Source: Opitutaceae bacterium
GTDB taxonomy: Bacteria; Verrucomicrobiota; Verrucomicrobiia; Opitutales; Opitutaceae
DNA: 6,560 bases
NCBI GenBank assembly: GCA_025352845.1
Contig: JANXSC010000283.1
Location: forward strand, 1 to 6,560
Direction: 5' to 3'
Positions 1 through 5,933 of this stretch are shown here, piece after piece. The translations under genes and the position numbers were made by a program. The notes under the pieces were generated by a model. The model worked only from the letters and a program-made list of their open reading frames with translations, was not told the origin of the DNA and ran no database searches. The stretch's first letter is position 1. Every line of letters begins with the position of its first letter.

Positions 1-173
1 CAGGCTGACCGCGCTAGCCCGGCGTCGGGCGGTCCGCTGCAAGAAACTGAGAGGCGCGCGGCGCGGCTGGCACCGCCTTGCAGATTGACCGGCCCGCGGA
101 GCCGCGCTCTGCTCACCTTCGCATCCTGCGGGAGTTTTCCCGCGAAACTTCATCCCCCACCATCATAAACCTC
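1..173. other. Left-edge region without an assignable gene
   Basis: No gene can be assigned here. Two + frames are open from the window edge: one reaches TGA at 86-88 and encodes a very basic stretch, the other reaches TAA at 166-168. Either could be the last codons of an upstream gene or chance in GC-rich DNA. The segment has several potential hairpins: GCCCG/CGGGC at 17-21 and 26-30, a competing GACCGC/GCGGTC at 7-12 and 29-34, and a clean one at 128-143. It must also hold the leader of the + strand genes, but no convincing -35/-10 pair is visible. Confidence 0.4.
128..143. terminator. Short perfect hairpin in the 5' leader, possible weak terminator
   Basis: GCGGGA (128-133) and TCCCGC (138-143) form a perfect 6-bp stem with a 4-base loop. 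No run of T follows on the + strand, so it is not a canonical intrinsic terminator. It lies about 30 bases before the likely start of the small secreted protein gene. It could end an upstream transcript, act as a leader structure, or be a chance palindrome in GC-rich DNA. Confidence 0.22.
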
Positions 174-491
174 GTGCTCCGCCCCGCCCGTCTGTTGCTG
201 TTCCTCGTTGCCTTGATTTCCTCTGTCCGCGCCGCCGATGATTTCAGCCCGCTCGCCGGCACCGTCACCGTTCCCGACGGTCTCAAAATCAGCGATGTCC
301 AACATGCGATCATCACCGGTGTCTCCGCCCGCGGTTGGGCGCTCAAGGACAAGGCCAGCGGCCGCCTCGTGCTCTTCCTTGAGCAGGGCGGCTGGCGCTC
401 GGCCATGACGCTCCCCTACGACACGAAAGAAGTGAAAATTTACTCCACCAACTCCGGCAAGCCCGACAAATCCGGCGTGATCAAAAAGTAG
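174..491 (+). CDS. Small secreted protein, prematurely stopped by in-frame TAG
   Basis: A hypothetical exported protein of 105 residues as it stands. I chose the GTG at 174 because it places a signal peptide at the N-terminus: a basic start (LRPAR), a hydrophobic core (LLLFLVALIS) and a signal-peptidase-like site SVRA before ADDF. An ATG at 78 in the same frame would add 32 residues ahead of the signal peptide and looks wrong. The mature part has a GVSARGW segment, then alternating strand-like stretches (GRLVLFLEQ, WRSAMTLPYD, KEVKIYSTNSG) and ends at a TAG after KK. Coding-like sequence continues in the same frame to 569, so the intact protein would be about 131 residues. The layout, with strands followed by a Trp-containing helix after the stop, resembles small envelope proteins of unknown function, but I cannot name a family. 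No clear ribosome binding site is visible. The chorismatase gene follows closely, so the two may share a transcript. Confidence 0.6.
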   Translation: MLRPARLLLFLVALISSVRAADDFSPLAGTVTVPDGLKISDVQHAIITGVSARGWALKDKASGRLVLFLEQGGWRSAMTLPYDTKEVKIYSTNSGKPDKSGVIKK

Positions 492-569
492 GCCATCCCG
501 GAGAGCTGGGTAAAATACATGAAGCAGGACATCACGAAGAACCTTGGCTTAAAAGCCTTCGACAAATAA
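492..569 (+). pseudogene. C-terminal remnant of the secreted protein beyond the TAG
   Basis: These 25 sense codons continue the frame of the preceding gene after its TAG and end at TAA. They encode AIPESWVKYMKQDITKNLGL followed by KAFDK, an amphipathic, helix-like and non-repetitive peptide. It looks like a natural C-terminus rather than random GC-rich translation. With it the protein would reach about 131 residues and end 14 bases before the next gene. A single base change from a sense codon such as CAG or AAG would explain the stop. Alternatives are a sequencing error, amber readthrough or a genuine shortened form. Confidence 0.6.
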
Positions 570-583
570 CGCGTCGCGCCCGC

Positions 584-1531
584 ATGCCAGTCTCCTCCCC
601 ACCTCCTCTCGTCCGCACCTTGCCGGCCTTGCGGGTGGGTTTTTCCGGCTCGCCCGCGGGCCCCGCGAACGAACCTCCCACTCTGCGGCTCGACTTGCCT
701 TGGCTCGCCGGCGCGCAGACGGAGAATATTTTTCCGGCCGTCACCTCCGCCGGCACGCGCGAGGGCGTGGAGCTTTTTCACTCCGGCGGACTGCTCCTCG
801 GCCATGCGCGCGCGCCATTTGAAACCGGCGATCTCGCGCACCACGCGCAGGCGCTCTATCGCCGGGTGCTCGCCGCCACGCGCGGCCTCCACCTCTGCCG
901 GATCTGGAACTACGTGCCGCAGATCAACGCGCTCACCGGCGGCCTCGAGCGCTACCGCGCGTTCTGCCAGGGCCGCTCGCTGGCGTTCGAGCGGGAGTTC
1001 GGCGCCGCATTCCAGCCGCTCCTGCCCGCCGCCTCCGCCGTCGGCAGCAGCGGTGCGCATCTCGACGTGATTTTCGCCGCGAGCGCCCACCACCCGCGCC
1101 ATTTCGAAAATCCCGCGCAAATTCCCGCCTACCACTATCCGCCTGAGCACGGCCCGCGCGCGCCGAGCTTTGCGCGCGCCACCGTCGTGCGCGACGGCGC
1201 GCACACGTGGACCTTTGTCTCCGGCACCGCCGCGATCAAGGGCCACCAGACGATCGCGCCCGGCTCTCTCGCCGCCCAACTCGACTGCACGCTCGACAAT
1301 CTGCGGCTCATTTCCCGCGCCGTCGGCATCGGCGCCGATCTTGGCTCAGGCGGCATGAAGGAGCGGCATTTCAAAATCTACCTGCGTCACGCGGCCGACC
1401 TCGCTGCGGTGCAAACCCGCCTAGATCGCGATTTACTGCGGGCGGGTGACATCGTGACTTATCTCCACGCCGATATCTGCCGCGTCGCGCTCGCGGTGGA
1501 AATCGAGGCGACGATCATAGCCGAGGCGTAG
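584..1531 (+). CDS. Chorismatase (FkbO/Hyg5/XanB2 family)
   Basis: A 315-residue cytosolic enzyme predicted to split chorismate into pyruvate and a cyclic acid. FkbO-type members make a dihydroxycyclohexadiene carboxylate, Hyg5-type make 3-hydroxybenzoate, and XanB2 makes 3- and 4-hydroxybenzoate. Family landmarks are visible in order: RIWNYVPQIN at 106-115, ENPAQIPAYHYP at 175-186, GPRAPSFARA at 190-199, SGTAAIKGHQT at 213-223, YLR at 266-268, DICR at 297-300 and VEIEA at 305-309, which should carry the catalytic glutamate. Length is close to the usual 320-345, with a slightly short N-terminus. The Cys in DICR lies seven residues before Glu306. As I recall the family literature, this spacing fits the Hyg5-type active-site cysteine and favours a hydroxybenzoate product; an alignment is needed to settle it. 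The ATG at 584 has no Shine-Dalgarno; a GTG at codon 18 is less attractive because it would cut a likely first strand. The convergent AMP-ligase is the natural consumer of the product. Annotators often call this family pteridine-dependent deoxygenase-like. Confidence 0.9.
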   Translation: MPVSSPPPLVRTLPALRVGFSGSPAGPANEPPTLRLDLPWLAGAQTENIFPAVTSAGTREGVELFHSGGLLLGHARAPFETGDLAHHAQALYRRVLAATRGLHLCRIWNYVPQINALTGGLERYRAFCQGRSLAFEREFGAAFQPLLPAASAVGSSGAHLDVIFAASAHHPRHFENPAQIPAYHYPPEHGPRAPSFARATVVRDGAHTWTFVSGTAAIKGHQTIAPGSLAAQLDCTLDNLRLISRAVGIGADLGSGGMKERHFKIYLRHAADLAAVQTRLDRDLLRAGDIVTYLHADICRVALAVEIEATIIAEA

Positions 1532-1546
1532 GCGCTACCGTTGGCC

Positions 1547-1584
1547 CGTTGCAGGGCGAGGTCGGGAGACCCCGCCCTGCAACG
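1547..1584. terminator. Long inverted repeat between convergent genes, likely bidirectional terminator
   Basis: CGTTGCAGGGCG (1547-1558) is exactly complementary to CGCCCTGCAACG (1573-1584). Inside, GGTC (1560-1563) pairs with GACC (1568-1571) around a GGGA loop, after a single A/C mismatch. The stem is therefore 12 + 4 bp and sits in the 56-base gap between the convergent stops of the chorismatase (1531) and AMP-ligase (1588). Position argues for a shared terminator. No T-run follows the stem in either direction, so it is not textbook intrinsic. It could instead be a dispersed REP-like palindrome that also blocks transcription or protects 3' ends. Confidence 0.65.
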
Positions 1585-1587
1585 AAA

Positions 1588-2934
1588 TCATGCATCCAAC
1601 AACGCCCGCACGCGCGCGGTGTCCGTTTTTCCCCGTGCGGTGATCGGAAACGCCACGACCGTCACGATTTTCTTTGGGATTTTCCAGGCGGCGAGCCGTT
1701 CGCGCAACGCGATACGCAGCGTCTCGCCGGATTCATCCGTCGCCACCACGGCGGCAAGCGCTTCGGCCCGGGCCGCGTGCAGCGTCACGAAGGCGTCGCG
1801 CACACCCGGCCGTTGCCGCAGCGCCCGCTCGACCTCGGCCAGATCGAGCCGGCGGCCGGCGATTTTCACGGCCCGACCGGCGCGGCCCAGCAGCGTGAGT
1901 TCACCAGTCGCTGACATCTCCGCGATATCCGCGGGACGGTGCGCACCCAAGCCATCGGCCGCGCGGCGGCGATTGCCGAGCGTGAACACCGCGGCGCTCT
2001 CAACGGTAAATCGCCCGCCGCGTCCCAGCACCAGCCGCACACCGGGCAGCGGCGTGCCCACGCTGCGCCCGGTCAGCGCCGCGTCGCCGGTGCGGTCGTA
2101 GGTGATGCCCCCGGTCTCGCTCGACCCGTAAAAGCTGTGCACCTTGCGCCCGAACCGCGCGTGAAACGCCACCGCCACCTCGGGCGCGAGTGGCGCACCT
2201 GCGGAAATCACCGTGCGCAGCGAAGCGAGCCGATCGGGCGCGATCTCCGCCGACGCGAGCGCGCGCAATAACGCCGGCACCGTCGGAAAGATCGTGGGCC
2301 GCCACCACGCGATCGCGTCCGCGATCGCGTGGGGCAGCGCCACCGCCGCGCACACGATCGGCGTGCCCTGCGCGATCAGCGGCACGACCAAATTCCCGAG
2401 ACCGTAGGAGTGGCCGAACGGAATCAGGCCAAAGTTCACGTCGTCGCCCCTGATGTCCATGCCCGCGCACACCTGCTTTCCGTCCGCGAGCATCTGCGCG
2501 TCCGTAAACATCAGCGCCCGTGGCGCACCGGTCGAGCCCGACGTCAGTTTCACGATCCGGCGTCCGGCGCGCGCGCGGCGGGCGCTCACCCCTGCCATCG
2601 CGTGCCATTGGCCCGCGCTCCACCGCCCCGCCGCCCGTAGCTGCGTTGCCGTCGCACGCTGCGCCGCAGTCGGTTCACTGGGATCGAGCGGCGCGATGAT
2701 CGCCTCGCATTTCAGCAGCCCGAGAAACACCCGCCACCAGGCAACGCCGCTGGGCTCGGCCAACACCACGACGCGGCCGGCGAGATCGCAACCGTGCGCC
2801 ACACACCACGCGTCTCCGTCGGCGTCGAGTTGGGCGAGCGTGACACTTTGCCCCGTGCTCGCATCGATCAATGCGATGGCGTCGGGTGCGGCCCGCACCG
2901 TGTTTTCCCAGGCACTCAGCAGTGTCGCACTCAT
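1588..2934 (-). CDS. AMP-ligase (acyl/aryl-acid adenylating enzyme) of aryl-polyene type
   Basis: A 448-residue member of the adenylate-forming (ANL) superfamily. It would activate an acid with ATP to the acyl-adenylate and pass it to a carrier protein or CoA. Core motifs are in order: the phosphate-binding loop TSGSTGAPRA at 131-140 (Arg139 where Lys is usual), FYGSSETGGI at 268-277, the ribose-binding Asp in HRPADI at 332-337 (PAD replaces the common TGD), the hinge GRAGRAVKIAGRRLDLAEVE at 350-369, and the C-terminal ARGK with the predicted catalytic Lys436. There is no fused carrier or other domain, and at 448 residues it is shorter than typical acyl-CoA synthetases of 500 or more. In aryl-polyene and xanthomonadin clusters such stand-alone ligases load the hydroxybenzoate starter, and a chorismatase lies next door. 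The start ATG overlaps the exporter stop as ATGA, which rejects the longer in-frame extension up to 3462. Substrate identity is inferred from context. Confidence 0.88.
   Translation of the reverse strand: MSATLLSAWENTVRAAPDAIALIDASTGQSVTLAQLDADGDAWCVAHGCDLAGRVVVLAEPSGVAWWRVFLGLLKCEAIIAPLDPSEPTAAQRATATQLRAAGRWSAGQWHAMAGVSARRARAGRRIVKLTSGSTGAPRALMFTDAQMLADGKQVCAGMDIRGDDVNFGLIPFGHSYGLGNLVVPLIAQGTPIVCAAVALPHAIADAIAWWRPTIFPTVPALLRALASAEIAPDRLASLRTVISAGAPLAPEVAVAFHARFGRKVHSFYGSSETGGITYDRTGDAALTGRSVGTPLPGVRLVLGRGGRFTVESAAVFTLGNRRRAADGLGAHRPADIAEMSATGELTLLGRAGRAVKIAGRRLDLAEVERALRQRPGVRDAFVTLHAARAEALAAVVATDESGETLRIALRERLAAWKIPKKIVTVVAFPITARGKTDTARVRALLDA
2931..2934 (-). promoter_or_regulatory. ATGA stop/start overlap coupling exporter and AMP-ligase
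   Basis: On the - strand the exporter ends GAA AAA CGA TGA and the AMP-ligase begins with the ATG inside that ATGA. Only a weak purine stretch (GGCGAAAAA) precedes it, so the ligase is probably translated by re-initiation or coupling from the exporter. This fixes the ligase start. Confidence 0.75.
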
Positions 2935-5270
2935 CGTTTTTCGCCGTGCGCCAGCGGCTCCAGTTCCACGATCGCCAGCGCGACCACGACGATCAACGCC
3001 ACCGTCAGGCCCAGCGCGTGAATCACGGGAATCCGGCTGAACCCGAGCACGCCAAACGACACGGCGGTCGAGAGCGCCGACAGCCGCACCGGCACGGGCG
3101 GAGCGCTGCCCGTCGCCGCGCTGTCGGAGGAAAAGATCGCGTAGTTGTGCGAGAGGCAGACGCCGAGGAACGCGCCGAGCAGGTGAAACAGGTTCAGCGT
3201 TTGCCCCGTGAGTCCGAACACGCCGAACACCAAGAAACACGAGCCCGCCGGAATCACCGCAATGCGCAGCCCGCGCCGCGGCGGATAAATCACAAAGACG
3301 CTCGCGATCACGAGCCCGAGGCCGATCAGGCTCAGTCGCAGCGCCGACCAGCGGTAGCGCGTGAAGAGTTCGTTCAGCGATTGCAGTTGGTTGAGCCCGA
3401 TGGTGTGCAACGCGGCCGGCAGCTCGCCAGTCGCAGGCTGATCGAACACCGTGAGAAACCAAAAGGGCGCGGCGCGCGTGTTGCTCAGCAACGCGAGTGG
3501 CCCGGCCAGAGCCTGATCGAGGTCAGCGGCGAGCTTCGGATAGGTCTCCACGGGCGCACGCACCCGCGCGCGCTCCCAGTTCGCGAAAAACGGCTCGAAC
3601 GCCTCGGCAGTGAAACCCCGCTGCGCCAACGCCGCGCGCAAATCGCCCGCAAAGGTCACGAGCGCCGCCGTCCGCTCCGGTTGCGCGCGCCAGTCTTCCT
3701 CGGTCGGCAGCAACACGCCGGTGCTCGCGGCGGCGACGCCCGGCGCGGACTGGTTGAGCGCGGCGTGAAACGCTTCGAGGCGCGCGCGGGCTTCCGCGAG
3801 CGTCGCGCCGTGCGTCAAATAGATCGAGCGCTGCGCCGATTCGCCAAACCAGCCGCGCACCGCCGCATCGTTGGCGTGTAACTCCGGCGACGGCAGATCG
3901 AGCTCCCGCACGTCGTCGCGCCATTGCAGGCGCAGCGGGCCAAACAACGCGACGAGCACCGCCAGCACCGCGAGCCCCCGCACCGCCCAGCGCGCCCCGC
4001 GGCCGCCCCCCGCGAGTCCGCCCGGCGAGCGGCCCTCGAGGAGCGGACGTTCGAGCTGCGCAAAGTAGAGCATCGCCGCCCCAAGCGCGCAGATCAGTCC
4101 CGCCGAAACGAAGACCCCGATCTGGCGGATGAGCGGCAGATCGGAAAAGAGCAGCAGCGAAAATCCGATCACGGTCGTGAGGCAGCTGGCGAGCAGCGGC
4201 TTCAGCAGCCGCCGGAGTTTTTCCGGATAGGGTTCGTCGGGCCGCAGCGACGGCTGCATGTAGAGATAAAAGCCGTAGTCGATCGCGACGCCGCTGAGCA
4301 GTGACCCGATGACCACCACCAAAATGTGCAACCGGTCGAACAGCAGCGTCGACACCGTCCACGCTCCCGCAATCGAGAGCAGAATAATCGGCACGAGGTG
4401 CAGCAGTTTGAAAATCCGCCGCACGAGGAGACAACTGATCCCAAGCACCGCGACGATTGAGCAGACGTTGAGCAAGCCGACCTCCGCCTCGATGCGCGAT
4501 CGGCTCGCGGCCGCGAAACGATTCACGCCCGACCAGCGCAGCTCGACGCCGGAATACTCCGTGCTCACCCGCGCCATCGTTCGCTCGATCGCGGTGAAAA
4601 CCGGCGCTTGCCCTTCCTCGGCAAACGGCGAGCCCTTGATCAACGCCCACACGAGGGCATGACCCTCGGCCCCGCCGCCCGACGCCGCCAGCAGGCGCAC
4701 GCGGTCCACCAGCGCCGGCACGAGCAGCAACGGATCGCGCGGAATGAGTTCCTGCATCGCGGCGGCCTCGGGCCGGCTGAGAAACGCTTCCAAATCTGCG
4801 GCGACGCGGCCGGCGAGCCACGAGGAGAATTTCTCCCGCGCTCCGCCCGTGCGCGCAAACTCCCGCTCGCGGGCCGCCAGCCACGCGGGCAACAACCACT
4901 CGAAACGGTGCTCGAAAATCTGCCGGCCAAGTTCGTTTTGCGCAGCCGGATCACCCATCACTATCACTTGCTCAAATGCCGCCGAATTTTTTAGTCCGGC
5001 CGCAAACGCCTCCGCGGCGGCGAGCGGCGGTCGCTCCGGAGCGCGCGGCTCGCCGAGGGCAAAGAGCATCACCCGCGCCTGTGCGCCCGCGGTGAATCCC
5101 CGGACGATTCCCAGCTCCGGCGTCTGCTCCGCGGCGGGGATCAGATCGAGGACGTTGGTGGAAATCTTCCGCGCATGATCGAGCCGCAGCAGCCAAATCG
5201 CGCACCCGGCCGCAAACGCGATCAGGGCGAGGCGGGCAAAGCGACGGAGGCGGAGCGCGGCGTTATCCAC
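2931..5270 (-). CDS. MMPL/RND-superfamily lipid exporter
   Basis: A 779-residue inner-membrane protein with the two-fold RND layout. The first half has a membrane segment at about 10-30, a periplasmic domain at about 31-265 and a hydrophobic bundle at about 266-405. The second half has a membrane segment at about 429-446, a periplasmic domain at about 447-640 and a final bundle at about 641-768. This fits COG4258-type predicted exporters, which in aryl-polyene clusters are thought to move the lipid product across the inner membrane using the proton gradient. The first bundle contains GVAIDYGFYLY at 327-337, with the Asp-Tyr pair expected for proton relay. The matching place in the second bundle reads GVCLSHNYAIF at 701-711, with Asn709 where Asp is expected. 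The start is GTG at 5270, supported by a GAGG seven bases upstream. It lies between the LolA-like gene (9-base gap) and the AMP-ligase (4-base overlap). Substrate is inferred from context. Confidence 0.88.
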   Translation of the reverse strand: MDNAALRLRRFARLALIAFAAGCAIWLLRLDHARKISTNVLDLIPAAEQTPELGIVRGFTAGAQARVMLFALGEPRAPERPPLAAAEAFAAGLKNSAAFEQVIVMGDPAAQNELGRQIFEHRFEWLLPAWLAAREREFARTGGAREKFSSWLAGRVAADLEAFLSRPEAAAMQELIPRDPLLLVPALVDRVRLLAASGGGAEGHALVWALIKGSPFAEEGQAPVFTAIERTMARVSTEYSGVELRWSGVNRFAAASRSRIEAEVGLLNVCSIVAVLGISCLLVRRIFKLLHLVPIILLSIAGAWTVSTLLFDRLHILVVVIGSLLSGVAIDYGFYLYMQPSLRPDEPYPEKLRRLLKPLLASCLTTVIGFSLLLFSDLPLIRQIGVFVSAGLICALGAAMLYFAQLERPLLEGRSPGGLAGGGRGARWAVRGLAVLAVLVALFGPLRLQWRDDVRELDLPSPELHANDAAVRGWFGESAQRSIYLTHGATLAEARARLEAFHAALNQSAPGVAAASTGVLLPTEEDWRAQPERTAALVTFAGDLRAALAQRGFTAEAFEPFFANWERARVRAPVETYPKLAADLDQALAGPLALLSNTRAAPFWFLTVFDQPATGELPAALHTIGLNQLQSLNELFTRYRWSALRLSLIGLGLVIASVFVIYPPRRGLRIAVIPAGSCFLVFGVFGLTGQTLNLFHLLGAFLGVCLSHNYAIFSSDSAATGSAPPVPVRLSALSTAVSFGVLGFSRIPVIHALGLTVALIVVVALAIVELEPLAHGEKR

Positions 5271-5277
5271 GGCCGCG

Positions 5278-5281
5278 CCTC
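5278..5281 (-). promoter_or_regulatory. Shine-Dalgarno GAGG setting the exporter GTG start
   Basis: On the - strand GAGG lies seven bases upstream of the GTG at 5270 and overlaps the TGA of the LolA-like gene, giving TGAGG. It is the clearest ribosome binding site in the window and supports the GTG start. It also implies that termination on the upstream gene and initiation on the exporter are coupled. An ATG at 5283 in another frame stops after six codons and is not used. Confidence 0.6.
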
Positions 5282-5927
5282 ATCGGAAGAAACGCTTCAA
5301 GGTGTCACCAGTGAAAAGCACGTCCTCCACCGTGTCGCGAATCGCGATCTCGATGCGTTGCGTCGGCGACTTCGTCATTTCGATGGAAAGGAGGTTTTGA
5401 TTTTCACCGCTCACGGTCAGCGTGCCGAGCAGATTGGCGAACGCCGGATCGCGCGAGACGAACGCCAGTGTCCACGCCGCGCCGTCCCGCCGGCCATGCA
5501 CCGCGAAATCCTTCTGCAATCCCGCGAGATCGAACCGCAGCACGCGCACCAGCGCGGAGGTCGCGGCCTGCGCGCGGCTGTCGTTCGGCGGCTCGCGGTC
5601 GCGGCCCACCTCGTCGCGCATCAGCAGCCCCTTGCTGTCCACGATCATCACGCGGGCCTCGGGCGTGAGGTAGCGCAGGCTGAGACCGAGTTCGGGCACG
5701 ATGCGAATCTCGCCGGTCAGCACAACCGGGTCTTTGCGAAACGGAAAAAAGCGCCGCTCCTCGAATTTGGACTGGCGCGTCTTGTTCGGCGCGAGTTGCG
5801 CCAGGAGATCGCGCCACACCGGATCGTTGGCGGGATCGGCGAGCAAGGTCGCGGGCGTAAGCGCCAGCGGCTCGGCCGCCAGGGCGGCGAAAGTGAAAAA
5901 CGGAAAGAGTAAGGAAAGGAAACGCAT
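5280..5927 (-). CDS. LolA-like outer-membrane lipoprotein carrier family protein
   Basis: A 215-residue periplasmic protein. The N-terminus MRFLSLLFPFFTFAALAAEP is a Sec signal peptide, with cleavage likely near ALA/A at 16-18 and no lipobox cysteine. The mature part has the LolA-type pattern: KFEERRFFPFRKDPVVLTGE at 54-73, then paired strands leading to ARVMIVDSKGLLMRDE at 91-106, and more strand-rich sequence to the C-terminus. LolA proteins shield acyl chains in a hydrophobic half-barrel on the way to the outer membrane. The versions encoded in aryl-polyene clusters are thought to carry the pigment lipid or a related lipid rather than general lipoproteins. The ATG at 5927 is six bases after the glycosyltransferase stop and has no evident Shine-Dalgarno. 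The GTG start of the exporter follows its stop by nine bases. Family assignment is by pattern and neighbourhood; cargo is inferred. Confidence 0.82.
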   Translation of the reverse strand: MRFLSLLFPFFTFAALAAEPLALTPATLLADPANDPVWRDLLAQLAPNKTRQSKFEERRFFPFRKDPVVLTGEIRIVPELGLSLRYLTPEARVMIVDSKGLLMRDEVGRDREPPNDSRAQAATSALVRVLRFDLAGLQKDFAVHGRRDGAAWTLAFVSRDPAFANLLGTLTVSGENQNLLSIEMTKSPTQRIEIAIRDTVEDVLFTGDTLKRFFR

Positions 5928-5933
5928 GGGGAA

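Noticed and set aside
1..40. Nested GC-rich hairpins suggesting an RNA gene end
   Set aside because: The stems compete with each other and no tRNA, rRNA or known structured-RNA signature is recognisable.
85..113. Possible promoter TTGACC with a 17-base spacer
   Set aside because: The -10 candidate TCTGCT matches the consensus at only three of six positions, which is no better than chance in this leader.
78..173. ATG at 78 as start of the small secreted protein
   Set aside because: It would put 32 residues with many charges before a clear signal peptide; the GTG at 174 gives a normal one.
440..1279. 279-codon open frame on the - strand
   Set aside because: Antisense to the chorismatase, whose motifs are unmistakable; the translation is low-complexity Arg/Ala/Gly.
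2300..2336. Two close GCGATCGC palindromes, reminiscent of the cyanobacterial HIP1 octamer
   Set aside because: They lie within the ligase coding sequence over repeated Ala-Ile codons and are expected by chance in GC-rich DNA.
2935..3462. In-frame N-terminal extension of the AMP-ligase
   Set aside because: It lies wholly inside the exporter gene in another frame, has arginine-rich low-complexity translation, and the ATGA overlap at 2931-2934 gives a normal start with full family length.
2871..3881. 336-codon open frame on the + strand
   Set aside because: Antisense shadow of exporter and ligase, very rich in Arg, Gln and His, caused by GC-biased codon positions.
3523..4899. 458-codon open frame on the - strand
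   Set aside because: Shadow of the exporter gene: Arg/Ala/Gly-rich translation without family motifs, while the overlapping frame encodes a complete membrane transporter.
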